Assembly: GCF_947503045.1 (NCBI RefSeq)
Contig: NZ_CANNCF010000001.1
Location: 1,612,001-1,676,000 of the forward strand
Direction of reading: 5' to 3'
Length of the DNA: 64,000 nt
From: an uncultured Tateyamaria sp.
Lineage (GTDB): Bacteria > Pseudomonadota > Alphaproteobacteria > Rhodobacterales > Rhodobacteraceae
Positions 17,738 to 26,734 of the stretch are shown in pieces; position 1 is the stretch's first letter; the number at the start of each line of letters is the position of its first letter. Both the position numbers and the translations under genes were made by a program. The notes under the pieces were generated by a model, which saw only the letters and a program-made list of their open reading frames with translations, did no database searches and was not told the DNA's origin.

Positions 17738-18118
17738 ATGAGCGCATTCGACGAAGACCTGTTTCTGAAAGGGTTGGAACAGCGCAAGGCCACGCTGGGC
17801 GCGGAGTATGTGGAAAAGAACCTTGCTGCCGCCGATGATTTCACCCGCCCGTTTCAGGCGGCGATGACCGCATGGTGCTGGGGCTTTGGCTGGGGGGATG
17901 ACGTGATTGACGCCAAGACGCGATCGATGATGAACCTGTCGATGATCGGGGCGCTCGGCAAGATGAGCGAGTGGGAAATCCACTGCCGCGGCGCAATCAA
18001 GAACGGGGTGAGCCAGGACGAATTGCGCGCAATCATCCACGTGATTGGCATCTATTGCGGCGTGCCTCAAGCGCTCGAATGCTTTCGCGTGGCACGCAAG
18101 GTGCTTGAAGAAGCCTGA
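17738..18118 (+). CDS. Carboxymuconolactone decarboxylase (CMD) family protein
   Basis: This 126-residue all-helical AhpD-like protein resembles the small CMD/PcaC family, with MNLSMIGALGKMSEWEIH and a Gly-Val-Ser-x-Asp-Glu turn. The C-x2-C redox pair of AhpD is absent: the family position holds EWEIHC. Ribosome site GAAAGG lies 7 nt before the ATG. It is the last gene of the plus-strand arm (RpiR, Rieske, CMD). It may act on a lactone or ring-opened intermediate, but family members are diverse and many are uncharacterised. Confidence 0.8.
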   Translation: MSAFDEDLFLKGLEQRKATLGAEYVEKNLAAADDFTRPFQAAMTAWCWGFGWGDDVIDAKTRSMMNLSMIGALGKMSEWEIHCRGAIKNGVSQDELRAIIHVIGIYCGVPQALECFRVARKVLEEA

Positions 18119-18237
18119 AGAAAACGCGAGGGCGCACGCGCGAAACCTGTCATCGGCAGCACATGCATGACGGGTGCAGGTGTTTGGCATTCAACCCAAA
18201 GATTGTTATACCTCCATCATTTAAGATGGAGATTTGA

Positions 18238-20607
18238 GTGTTGAAACAATCTGTAAGCCCGTGGAAATTTGTACTTGGCACCCTGCTTGCCGTCCCACTG
18301 CTTGGCAGCGCCGGCTTTGCCCAAAGCGATCTGGACTCTCTCACCCCGGCGATTGTCGGGGGACGCGAGGATGGCAGTTCGCCGGTCGATAATGCGACCG
18401 TTTACATCCACCTTGCCGCCACCCCTGGCACATCCAGAACGACCGGACGGTGCACTGGCACCCTGATCGCGCCGGATGTCGTGCTGACGGCCGGGCACTG
18501 CTTTGACAGAACCAATATCATCACGCGCCCGGCCGGGGCGAATGTCTTTCCTTCGCCCGTAGCCACCGATTGGGAGAACCCGCAAAAATGGTACCCCACA
18601 TATAACCGGCTGCCCGACGGGGTTCCGGTCTATTTCGGTCATGACTCGTCCAATTGGCGCGCGGTCAGGAACGCGCGCTACTATTCCAAACCGGGATATG
18701 CGGACATGCTGGTGCTGAAACTGGATTCGCCTGTCCCTCGGGATATCGCGGTCCCGGCCAAGCCGTTGCTGGACACAACGGGGCGCTCGATCGACTGGTC
18801 ACAGCAGAGCTTTCGCATGGCCGGGTGGGGGTCCATCATTCCGGTGCCGATCTTCAATCCGGCGCAGGGCGGCAACCCGGTGCAGGCGGTGAATCCGCGC
18901 TTTCGGCTGACACTGGATGGTTCGAACGGCACGATCCGGGAATCGAGGCCGTGGCCCTCCAATTGCAGCGCGCGGCCAAGGGCCTGCGGGTGCTTCGCCA
19001 ACAAGATGTGTGTGACCACCAGTTCGGGTCGCCGATCCGTCTCGCAAGGGGACAGCGGTGGGCCGCTGTACTGGACGGACCCGGAAAGCGGCCAGCTTTA
19101 TGTGATCGGGGATCTGCAGAACTCGGGCGAGACCTATGTGGTCACCTTCGGCAAGGGCGGAACGGACTTTTCGGGCCTGTTTGCGCCGCGGCTGGGCGAG
19201 TGGCTGGAATACAAGCTGGATCGGCGCACCGATGCGCAATGGTTTGACCAGACCGGAGCAGGGCGGAACGAGGCTGGCGATCGCATGGGCTCTGCCTTTG
19301 CGGTGGGCAATTACTTTGAAACCGGCGGGGATTTTGACAGCCTTGATGTCGCTGTCGGCGCACCGGGCGAGGATTATCTCGGCTCGGGTCCAAATGCCGG
19401 TGTCGTCTTTCTCTATTCGCGCGACGCGGGCGATTTGCGTCCCAAAGGCTTCCTTGAGCAGTCCGGTGCCGGTCGAAACGAGGCCGGGGACCGGTTTGGC
19501 GCAGCACTCGCAACGGCGAACATACCGGGCGCGGACAAGGATGATCTGCTTGTCGGCGCACCGGGCGAGGATTTCCGCAGCTCGGGGCCCGACGGCGGCG
19601 TGGTGTTCGTGTTCCCGGGCACAGGCACCGAATTTGGCACCCCGCAACTGCTGACGCAGGAACCGACCGAGACCACGCAGCGCGGCGACGCATTCGGATC
19701 GGCCATTGCCACGGGCGATTTCAACCGCGATGGCCGCACAGATGTGGCTGTGGGCGCACCGGGAGATTCCGCCTCGGGTCGGGTGAGCGAAAGCGGCTCA
19801 GTCTATGTGTTCCGGGGCAATGCGGCCGGTGTCGATGTGCCGCGCGTGCTGGGCCATGGCGCCGGATCCGTATCGTCGGGCGATCAATACGGCTATGCGC
19901 TGGCCACGGGTGATTTCAACGGTGACGGCTTTGATGATCTGGCGGTCGGTGCGCCCCGGCGCGGCCTGTCGGGCGGTGCGAAATCGGGCGTGGTGGTGAT
20001 CTATCATGGCGGTGCCTCGGGGCTGATCCCGGTCGCAACGCTGGGCCAGAACCCGGCAGGCAGCAACGAGGTCGGTGACCAGTTCGGCTATGCGCTTGCG
20101 GTTGGGGATTTCGATGCCAATGGCGTCGATGATCTGGCCGTGGGCGCACCGGGCGAGGACGTCAACGGATCAGGCCCGAATGCGGGTGTAGTCTTTGTCT
20201 TTCCGGGTGTTGCGGGCACAGGGCTGAGCACTCCGGAGCTTGTCACGCAAGCACCCATCGGCAGAAACGAAAGCGGCGATCGCTTTGGTGCGGCCCTGAC
20301 ATCCGGCGACATCAACGGCGACGGCTTTGACGATGTGATCATTGGCACCCCGGGCGAGGATTTCCGCGGCTCGGGGCCGAATGCGGGGGTGTTTTACACC
20401 GCCCTTGGCTCGCAATTCGGCATCATCGACGCGCCGCTGCACTATGACCAAAGCCCCGGGCGCAACGAGGCACAGGATGCATTCGGAACTGCGCTGATCT
20501 CGGGACATGATGCGGGCGTGCACTCGGCCTTTGTGCTTGTCGGATCACCCGGCGAGAATGTCGAAGGATCAGGTCCGGGGGCTGGCGTGGCCTATTACGT
20601 GCCCTGA
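18238..20607 (+). CDS. Secreted trypsin-like serine protease with FG-GAP/integrin-alpha repeats
   Basis: This 789-residue exported protein has a signal peptide (about 1-28, cleavage near GFAQ), then an S1 peptidase domain: activation-type IVGG at 39-42, His87 in TAGHC, Asp156 in ADMLVL, Ser273 in QGDSGGPL. Residues ~330-789 hold about seven FG-GAP repeats with calcium-type loops (DFNGDG, DINGDG) and the recurring phrase VGAPGED, expected to fold as a beta-propeller. The start is GTG with GGAG 6 nt upstream. The mature form would act outside the cytoplasm. It is followed 145 bp later by the NACHT module; a link to it is unproven. Confidence 0.88.
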   Translation: MLKQSVSPWKFVLGTLLAVPLLGSAGFAQSDLDSLTPAIVGGREDGSSPVDNATVYIHLAATPGTSRTTGRCTGTLIAPDVVLTAGHCFDRTNIITRPAGANVFPSPVATDWENPQKWYPTYNRLPDGVPVYFGHDSSNWRAVRNARYYSKPGYADMLVLKLDSPVPRDIAVPAKPLLDTTGRSIDWSQQSFRMAGWGSIIPVPIFNPAQGGNPVQAVNPRFRLTLDGSNGTIRESRPWPSNCSARPRACGCFANKMCVTTSSGRRSVSQGDSGGPLYWTDPESGQLYVIGDLQNSGETYVVTFGKGGTDFSGLFAPRLGEWLEYKLDRRTDAQWFDQTGAGRNEAGDRMGSAFAVGNYFETGGDFDSLDVAVGAPGEDYLGSGPNAGVVFLYSRDAGDLRPKGFLEQSGAGRNEAGDRFGAALATANIPGADKDDLLVGAPGEDFRSSGPDGGVVFVFPGTGTEFGTPQLLTQEPTETTQRGDAFGSAIATGDFNRDGRTDVAVGAPGDSASGRVSESGSVYVFRGNAAGVDVPRVLGHGAGSVSSGDQYGYALATGDFNGDGFDDLAVGAPRRGLSGGAKSGVVVIYHGGASGLIPVATLGQNPAGSNEVGDQFGYALAVGDFDANGVDDLAVGAPGEDVNGSGPNAGVVFVFPGVAGTGLSTPELVTQAPIGRNESGDRFGAALTSGDINGDGFDDVIIGTPGEDFRGSGPNAGVFYTALGSQFGIIDAPLHYDQSPGRNEAQDAFGTALISGHDAGVHSAFVLVGSPGENVEGSGPGAGVAYYVP
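19240..20600 (+). repeat. Intragenic FG-GAP coding repeats
   Basis: About seven degenerate units of ~180-200 bp encode phrases such as GRNEAGDRFG, DFNGDGxDD and VGAPGED. They belong to the beta-propeller of the trypsin-like protein. The nucleotide copies are imperfect, so this is protein-level repetition rather than a recent tandem duplication. Confidence 0.75.
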
Positions 20608-20752
20608 GGCCGGGCAGGGTGGTCCACGCCCCCTGCGCCGCCAAGTCCAATGCGGCAGATGTTCAATGTACTTATGAAGACCGATATGCAACTTTATCGT
20701 GCGGATGGCGGTTTTTGTGTCCGCAAGGATATTTCATTTCAAGGGGGTTTTT

Positions 20753-21202
20753 ATGGTTACAGTGAGCGCAATGATGGTCGCCGCTCTGACGGCGGGCGCG
20801 ACGGCAATCGGCAAGGAATTCGCCTCGGCAAGCGTGAAAGACGGCTACGCAAAACTCAAGGCATTGCTGGCAAAACGCAGCGCCGCCCTTGGCGTGCTGA
20901 TCGACACGGTCGAAGAGGATCCCGCCTCGGAACCCGAACAGGCCGTGCTGGCCAAGCAACTGGACCGCGCTGATCTGTCCGAAGACGGCGAAGTGCTGGA
21001 AGCTCTGCAATCGCTCGCCAAAGCCGTCGAGGATCTGCGCGACAGCGCGGCAGGCGCAGGCGCGGTGATTGACTTTGATACGGTGTCCATCGCCGGGTCG
21101 GTGGACCTCAAGGATATCTCGGCCCAAGGCGGCGTGTTTCGCGCCAAAAGCGCAGAGATCGGCGGAGATTTCCGCGCAGAAGGCATCACGCAAAAGAAGT
21201 GA
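20753..21202 (+). CDS. Small helical protein preceding a NACHT NTPase
   Basis: This 149-residue protein starts at ATG 20753 with a strong AAGGGGG site 5 nt upstream. Residues 1-30 are Ala/Gly-rich and hydrophobic (SAMMVAALTAGATAIGKEF), followed by charged helices (KLKALLAKR, then a segment spanning EPEQ to DGEVLEAL). The last ~40 residues look beta-like, with repeated Gly-Asp phrases (GGVFRAK, IGGDFRAEG). I recall small proteins of this general build beside bacterial STAND NTPases, where they may be signalling adaptors or membrane-active effectors. The N-terminal segment could insert in membranes; this is inference. The stop falls just before the NACHT reading frame becomes the only open one. 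Confidence 0.65.
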   Translation: MVTVSAMMVAALTAGATAIGKEFASASVKDGYAKLKALLAKRSAALGVLIDTVEEDPASEPEQAVLAKQLDRADLSEDGEVLEALQSLAKAVEDLRDSAAGAGAVIDFDTVSIAGSVDLKDISAQGGVFRAKSAEIGGDFRAEGITQKK

Positions 21203-21266
21203 GGCCGACGCTCGGGGTCCGGCTGCCCCTGTCGTCGACATAGGTGCATTCACCGGCCGGGACATC

Positions 21267-24200
21267 GTGGTCCAGTTTGGGCTGTCCTCGACGCCGTCGC
21301 AATATCGCAGGCTTATCCAGCGCTTTGTGAAATCCTATCTCGGGGATGCGGACAAACCCGTCCCCTTTGGCGGACGTCAAACCCAGCTTGCCCAGATGAA
21401 CGCGTGGTTTGCCGATCCCGCTGCCCCGCCCAACCTGCTGATTACGGCCGATGCCGGGCGTGGCAAGACCGCGCTGCTCGTGCGCTGGCTCGAACAGCTC
21501 GACACCGAAGTTCACAAGATATTCCTGCCCATCAGCATCCGGTACGAGACAAACCGCCCGGCGTTTTTCTATCAGGCGCTGGCCGCGCGCCTCGCCGACA
21601 TTGCGGGCGAGACCCTGACCACCTCGGCCACCGATGCAGGCGCGCATTACCGCGAACGGGTGATCGAATATTGCGACCTCCTCGAAAGCCGGAATGTGAA
21701 ATGCCTGCTGGTCATTGACGGGCTGGATGAGGCCAATGGCTGGTCCTTCAGCGAAAGCGTGCTGGGTGATATCAGCACCGAAACCATGCGCATCGTTGCC
21801 GCCGCCCGGCTGATGGTGGGGGATGCAGATGCACAGGGCTGGTTGCGGCGTCTGGGCTGGTCGCATCGCGGGGCCGGGGCCGCCAGTATCCTGATCCCGC
21901 CGCTCGACAGTGACGAGATTGCCGACGTTCTGCGCCGCACGACGCCGCGCTTTGAAACCCTGTCCACCAATCCGGAGGTTCTGTCCACACTCAAGCGGCT
22001 GACCGTGGGTGACCCGCTGCTGCTGACCTACTATGTCGAGGATCTGGATGACCTCAACGTCACCGACCCGGCCCGCGTTCTGGAACATCTGCGCGGCAAA
22101 AGCGAAGGGTTCGGCGCGTTCTTTGACGACTGGTTGCTCAAGCAGGGCGGACTTGTGTCCGAACACGGCACCGCCATCGAGGATCAGGCGATAAAGAAAA
22201 TCCTCGCCATTCTGGCCAGCGCCCTAGGCCCACTCTTGATGCGCGATCTCGAGGCGCTGGTGGCGCGCGCCTTTGGCAATGACACGCTGATTTCGCGCGA
22301 CACGTTGCAGCCGCTGAATCGCTTTATCATCGGTGACGGCCACCAGAACGGGTTTGCGCTGTGCCATCCAAAGCTGCGGGATTTCCTGCGGCAGGACTAT
22401 TTCGGTGGCTCGAACATCGTCACATCGGCGGATCAGGCCTTTCTTGATTGGGGGCACGATACCATCGCGGCGGTGCGCGATGATGGGCACGACCCGGACG
22501 ACGCATCGCGCTATCTGCGCCGCCACTTTGCCCAGCACCTGAACGAGGCGGACGTGGGGCTCGAGCGGTATTTCGATCTGATCGACCTTGGCTGGCGCAA
22601 GGCATGGGAGGCGGATCAGGAAGGCGACGGGTTGCGCGGGTTCAAGAATGACGCCGAGGCGGCCTTTGACGCGTTTCAGGCGGCCTATCTCGCAGGGGAG
22701 GGGCATAAGGATCTGGCGCTGGTCGGCATGATCAGCGCGGCACTTACGGTCAGTGTGGTCAATTCCCTCAGCGACAACATCCCCGACGACCTCATCGCCG
22801 AAGCGCTCAAGCACAAATGCATCGCGCTGGGACAGGCGCTGATGTTTGCGCAACGTTCGGACAAGATGCGCACGATGACGTCGATGGGCATGCTGCTCGA
22901 CACCGTGCCCGAAGAGCGGCGGACCTATATTTTTGACAGCGCGCTCGAGACGCTGCGCGCTGCCACCAAAGAGGGCGAGGTGCAGCACGGCGTTGCCTCG
23001 GTCGCGCCTTTTGCCGATGAGGACCAACAGATGGACCTGCTTGATCTCGCCACGGCGCTCAAAAACGAGTGGCGGCTGGCGGGCAGCATTCGCGGACTTG
23101 CGCCTTACGCAGTGCCGCAAAGCATACGTATCATGATCGATGAAATCAGCGGTATCCGTGATGCCTGGCCGCGGGCCAGCGCGCTTTTGGCGCTGTCCGC
23201 GTCGGTCACGGCCCCTGACGATATCGAGGCCATCGTAGAGGGCTTGCGCAGGATGTCCGATGCAGAAATACGCACAAAAATCGCGACAAACCTGGCCGAG
23301 CGATCAACGGGTGATCTGCGGGACGCCCTGATCGATGACGCCGTGCATTGGTCTGCCAGCATCTCCAAAGTCGATGTGTTTGCCGAAGTCTTTGGCAAAA
23401 TCGTCGAAATGCGCCCCGAGGCGCTGGACGACGCTGTTCTGGCCCGCCTCACATTCCCGGATGGCGGCGACGCGGATGGCTACCGCAACATGTTTCGCTG
23501 TCTGGGCAAGTACTTTGATGACGATTTTCTGCACGCATCGCTCGTGCGCCTTCTGGCGCCCTCCCAAGCGTGGATCGAAGAGTTTGACGACACCGACAGC
23601 ATGACCGACGTCACCTTTTGGATCGTCGGCACAGGTGACCTGCTTGCAAACACCGCAGGATCAGTGCGCGAGGCGGACAATCCGATCTGGCCGCGGGTGG
23701 CCGAGATGTTGCCAACCTGCCTCGATGGCATTGTTGCGCAATTCCCACCGGACTTTGACGACGGCCTGACCGACGCAGTGCAGGAGGCCTTGCACCGCAT
23801 CCAAAGCCAGTTCCCGCGATATGCGTGGTCCGAGCACGGCACTGAGATGGACGTCGCGCCGGATGCATCCGCATCGGGCGCAGTGGCTCAAACATCTGTC
23901 CCACCAACAGGGCACCACACTGGCGCAGCATACAGCACCGGGATGTTGGTACCCTCGCCCCGCCATGCGACGTCGAGCGAGGAATTGCAGGCGCTGATGC
24001 AGGGCGACACAACGCCCGGCATGGCCCCGCACTCTATCGATCGCTGTTTGCAACTGCTGCCCGACGTGCCAAACGATCTGGCCATCAAGGCCATCGATGC
24101 GGCCTTTGTCGCAGCACTTGCGCCGACAGACAGCGGCGACATTGTCGTGTGTTGCCGGGATCTTGCCGCGTCCTTGTCGCCAGACAGCATCGCGCGTTGC

Positions 24201-25694
24201 TTGCAACTTGCCCTCGCAACCAGCGATGAATACGACAAAGGTCAGGCGCTTGGGGCGCTGGTTCCATATCTGAGCGAGGAACAGCGCCGGCAGGTTCGGG
24301 ACGCGGCGGAGGGTATGCAGGACTTTGGCAGCCGCATGTTCCTGCAGTGCCTGTTGGCGCAACGCGACCCCGCAGACCAACAGCGCGCCTTGCATATCGA
24401 ATTCATGGACCAGATCGCGGACCGCTACGACCGGTTGGGCATCGAAAACGGGGCTGATCTGACAACGCTCAAGCGGTTCATGGCGCCGGACGTGTTGCAG
24501 ATCGCGCAATCGAGGTTCGACCAGAAAGACGATGAGCATCAGAACCGCTCCCGAACAACGCGCGCCAATGCCGATCCGCAGAATCTGAAACAGCTGTTTG
24601 AGAGGATGAAACGCGGCCACATGTCGGGGCGGGAACTGGAGGACTACCGCGCGTTGCTGGATGATCCAAACAGTGCTGCACATGGCGAGTTGTTGGAGGC
24701 TGTGCGGGCCTGTCCCCAACCCCTGTTGGTCGCCAAATGGCTTGTGGTGATCGCAGGATGGCTGGAGGGCGCGCAGAGGAACGCGCTGATCTACGAGACG
24801 CTTAAAATGCTGGAAACAGTACGAAACAGCTCCGATGCCCGCCACTCAAAAGTGTTTTTCACGGTCTCCATCGTCGAGCGGATAGCCATCTATCTCAGCC
24901 GCGACCAATTGCTTGAGACCTTTGATGCCACCAGTGCGTATATCAAGGATGATATCAGGTTGCTCGAAGTGTTCCTGCCCCATCTGGCCATGCAGTTGGA
25001 GGGGTTCGATTTCGGAGACGGGGACAGCTGGCGGGGGGATCGTCGCGTCATTGCGATGCTGTTCGGGCCTGTTGATCTCGCGCGCAAACTGGCCGATTCC
25101 GATGATCCGGTCACAGACCTTCTGTGGAGGGAAACAGCGATCTTTCGTCACCGCCCCAAACTGTTCTCTGAAGCCAAAGGGTTGGAGCTGATCCGGCTGT
25201 TCGTGCCCTATCTGCGCGAAGAGTTTATGGGCACGATCTGGAACTACGTGCGCTTCATGCCAACAGCCACACTGCGTGCCGACGCCGCCATCGAAGTGGC
25301 GCTCGCCCGATCAGAGCCGCTGCGCCAATCTGCGCTGCACCTCGCGCTCGAAACCTTGCAGGAATGTCCGCCGTCCGAATGGCAAGGGCTGGTGGAACGG
25401 ATTGCGCCACTGATCGGTGTGACAGAGGCGGAACAGGCCCTGCGCATTGCCAAATCGCTGCCGGACCCCGAAGCCCGCGAGGCGGCCCTTGTCAGCATCT
25501 GGGATGTGATGCCGCAGCACCTGCGCCCGCAGGCACTTGTCGCGCGGTTGTTGGCGGTGTCGTTGTTGCCGCGGCGCGTCAGCTTCCCGATTTGCACGCG
25601 TCTGGCGGGCGAGTTGGGAGATCTGGGTTGTCCCGAAGCGACACCGGACCTTGCCGAGCGCATAACGGCCGTTCTTGCGTGGTGGCGTCAGTGA
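21267..25694 (+). CDS. Large NACHT/STAND-type NTPase with helical repeat C-terminus
   Basis: This is a predicted signal-transducing STAND ATPase, about 1475 residues from GTG 21267. Walker A is ADAGRGKTALL (Lys67) and Walker B is LLVIDGLDEANG (Asp151), the hhhhDGLDE form typical of NACHT domains. NTPase and winged-helix regions span about 30-400, followed by ~1000 residues of degenerate helical repeats suited to sensing. Related bNACHT and Avs proteins defend against phage. The start is uncertain: the frame is open upstream to TTG 21069, overlapping the small gene, and the segment GAFTGRDIVV before 21267 looks conserved, but no start there has a good ribosome site. No effector domain is seen in this protein. 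Confidence 0.8.
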   Translation: MVQFGLSSTPSQYRRLIQRFVKSYLGDADKPVPFGGRQTQLAQMNAWFADPAAPPNLLITADAGRGKTALLVRWLEQLDTEVHKIFLPISIRYETNRPAFFYQALAARLADIAGETLTTSATDAGAHYRERVIEYCDLLESRNVKCLLVIDGLDEANGWSFSESVLGDISTETMRIVAAARLMVGDADAQGWLRRLGWSHRGAGAASILIPPLDSDEIADVLRRTTPRFETLSTNPEVLSTLKRLTVGDPLLLTYYVEDLDDLNVTDPARVLEHLRGKSEGFGAFFDDWLLKQGGLVSEHGTAIEDQAIKKILAILASALGPLLMRDLEALVARAFGNDTLISRDTLQPLNRFIIGDGHQNGFALCHPKLRDFLRQDYFGGSNIVTSADQAFLDWGHDTIAAVRDDGHDPDDASRYLRRHFAQHLNEADVGLERYFDLIDLGWRKAWEADQEGDGLRGFKNDAEAAFDAFQAAYLAGEGHKDLALVGMISAALTVSVVNSLSDNIPDDLIAEALKHKCIALGQALMFAQRSDKMRTMTSMGMLLDTVPEERRTYIFDSALETLRAATKEGEVQHGVASVAPFADEDQQMDLLDLATALKNEWRLAGSIRGLAPYAVPQSIRIMIDEISGIRDAWPRASALLALSASVTAPDDIEAIVEGLRRMSDAEIRTKIATNLAERSTGDLRDALIDDAVHWSASISKVDVFAEVFGKIVEMRPEALDDAVLARLTFPDGGDADGYRNMFRCLGKYFDDDFLHASLVRLLAPSQAWIEEFDDTDSMTDVTFWIVGTGDLLANTAGSVREADNPIWPRVAEMLPTCLDGIVAQFPPDFDDGLTDAVQEALHRIQSQFPRYAWSEHGTEMDVAPDASASGAVAQTSVPPTGHHTGAAYSTGMLVPSPRHATSSEELQALMQGDTTPGMAPHSIDRCLQLLPDVPNDLAIKAIDAAFVAALAPTDSGDIVVCCRDLAASLSPDSIARCLQLALATSDEYDKGQALGALVPYLSEEQRRQVRDAAEGMQDFGSRMFLQCLLAQRDPADQQRALHIEFMDQIADRYDRLGIENGADLTTLKRFMAPDVLQIAQSRFDQKDDEHQNRSRTTRANADPQNLKQLFERMKRGHMSGRELEDYRALLDDPNSAAHGELLEAVRACPQPLLVAKWLVVIAGWLEGAQRNALIYETLKMLETVRNSSDARHSKVFFTVSIVERIAIYLSRDQLLETFDATSAYIKDDIRLLEVFLPHLAMQLEGFDFGDGDSWRGDRRVIAMLFGPVDLARKLADSDDPVTDLLWRETAIFRHRPKLFSEAKGLELIRLFVPYLREEFMGTIWNYVRFMPTATLRADAAIEVALARSEPLRQSALHLALETLQECPPSEWQGLVERIAPLIGVTEAEQALRIAKSLPDPEAREAALVSIWDVMPQHLRPQALVARLLAVSLLPRRVSFPICTRLAGELGDLGCPEATPDLAERITAVLAWWRQ

Positions 25695-26015
25695 AGGCGG
25701 TTTGGGTTTGTGCGTAGGGTCCGGTGGTCTGCATGTTCACCGGGAGCATCTGAGCAATTTGTTTACATTAATAAAACGTCGTAATACTATGAATGACTTT
25801 GAAAAATAGTCATTCTTTGCAAATTCCGTGCCAGCGTCATCGCAGCTCAGTCTATGGCTGAGCCGATCAATTCGGCGCCGACTTTGGTCTGACGAAATCC
25901 GGCGGTCTGGGTGCCGCGACACTACAACTCGACCACATACTTGAAGTGGCGAACGCACTGGTCGTTCAAAGGCCTAAGCAGCCTTGCGACCAACTAGCAA
26001 TCAAAACGGAAAATT
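25695..26015. other. AT-richer intergenic region between NACHT gene and tRNA-Arg
   Basis: About 320 bp without a supported gene. It is visibly richer in A+T than the flanks around 25750-25830, holds an 8-bp inverted repeat (25791-25815) and a 6-bp stem (25721-25743), and borders the 3' end of tRNA-Arg. That is a typical place for element integration, but no integrase gene or duplicated tRNA 3' end was found. Confidence 0.5.
25791..25815. repeat. Perfect 8-bp inverted repeat
   Basis: GAATGACT (25791-25798) and AGTCATTC (25808-25815) flank a 9-nt A-rich spacer. No T-run follows on either strand, so an operator or a processed hairpin is as likely as a terminator. It lies about 100 bp after the NACHT stop. 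Confidence 0.45.
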
Positions 26016-26092
<77 letters not shown>

Positions 26093-26164
26093 ATCACGGG
26101 TCGTATAGCCAGCGGCTGGTTGCACCGCAATTGCTAAAACGCTGAAAACGGGGGCAGGGGGTGA

Positions 26165-26734
26165 TCAGCCGCCCCAACTGCGGACGACACCGCAATCCAT
26201 ATGCACAAAGTTCGAGCCGGAGTATTTCCCGACGCCGCCACCGCGACAGGCTTGGGCTGCGCGTGCCATCTGGCTGACGGAACGTGTGGACAGGCGCAGA
26301 TCGGCGGCCTGACCTTTCATGTGCAGCGAATTCTTGGCCACGCCCCGGCTGCGCGAGCGCAGCATGGCGTTGGTCTGTGGGCTGCGATAGCCCGACAGCA
26401 GCATATAGGGTTCGTTCACATCGAGCAGGTTATGGGCGGCCGCCATGATGTCCACATTGCGCAGATCCATCGCCATGGACTGGTTCGTCCGCCAGTCGCG
26501 CATGAAGTGGTTCACTTCCTTCACCGCGTCCTTGATGTAGTCGCCTTCGATCCAGTAGATCATGTCGATCCGCTCACCGGTGCGGCCCGAATACATGCGC
26601 AACCGGCGGATATCGCCGGAGCCGCGCAAGAAGCCTGCTGCCTTGGAGAATGTTGGTGCTGCCGTGATGGTCGTGGCTGCGAATGCGCCAAGCAAAGCCC
26701 GGCGGGATATACCCGAAGAGTTTGAATTTGTCAT
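26165..26734 (-). CDS. YcbK/MepK-like M15-family murein endopeptidase (DUF882), Tat-exported
   Basis: This 189-residue exported protein begins with a twin-arginine-type signal (SRRALLGAFAATT). The body has the YcbK/DUF882 signature of M15-type zinc peptidases: LSGYRSPQTN, then SLHMKGQAADLR (His and Asp ligands) and FVHMDCG (second His). E. coli MepK of this family cleaves 3-3 (L,D) crosslinks in peptidoglycan. It is divergent from the L,D-transpeptidase gene, which makes those crosslinks; in E. coli the same two genes are adjacent. The start ATG 26734 was chosen to place the Tat motif ~20 residues from the N-terminus; an upstream ATG at 26767 is possible. Confidence 0.85.
   Translation of the reverse strand: MTNSNSSGISRRALLGAFAATTITAAPTFSKAAGFLRGSGDIRRLRMYSGRTGERIDMIYWIEGDYIKDAVKEVNHFMRDWRTNQSMAMDLRNVDIMAAAHNLLDVNEPYMLLSGYRSPQTNAMLRSRSRGVAKNSLHMKGQAADLRLSTRSVSQMARAAQACRGGGVGKYSGSNFVHMDCGVVRSWGG

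Noticed and set aside
19240-20600. Tandem repeats or CRISPR-like array
   Set aside because: The periodicity is at protein level (FG-GAP repeats) with imperfect DNA copies and ~190-bp units. There are no short identical repeats with unique spacers anywhere in the window.
21195-21203. Classical slippery-site programmed frameshift at the small-protein stop
   Set aside because: The AAG-AAG-TGA context would require a +1 shift without good re-pairing, and it is not a known X-XXY-YYZ or prfB-type site. It is kept only as one explanation of the start problem, not as a called feature.
25737-25958. 73-codon minus-strand ORF next to tRNA-Arg
   Set aside because: No ribosome site, no recognisable motif, and an Arg/Ser-rich composition suggestive of chance.
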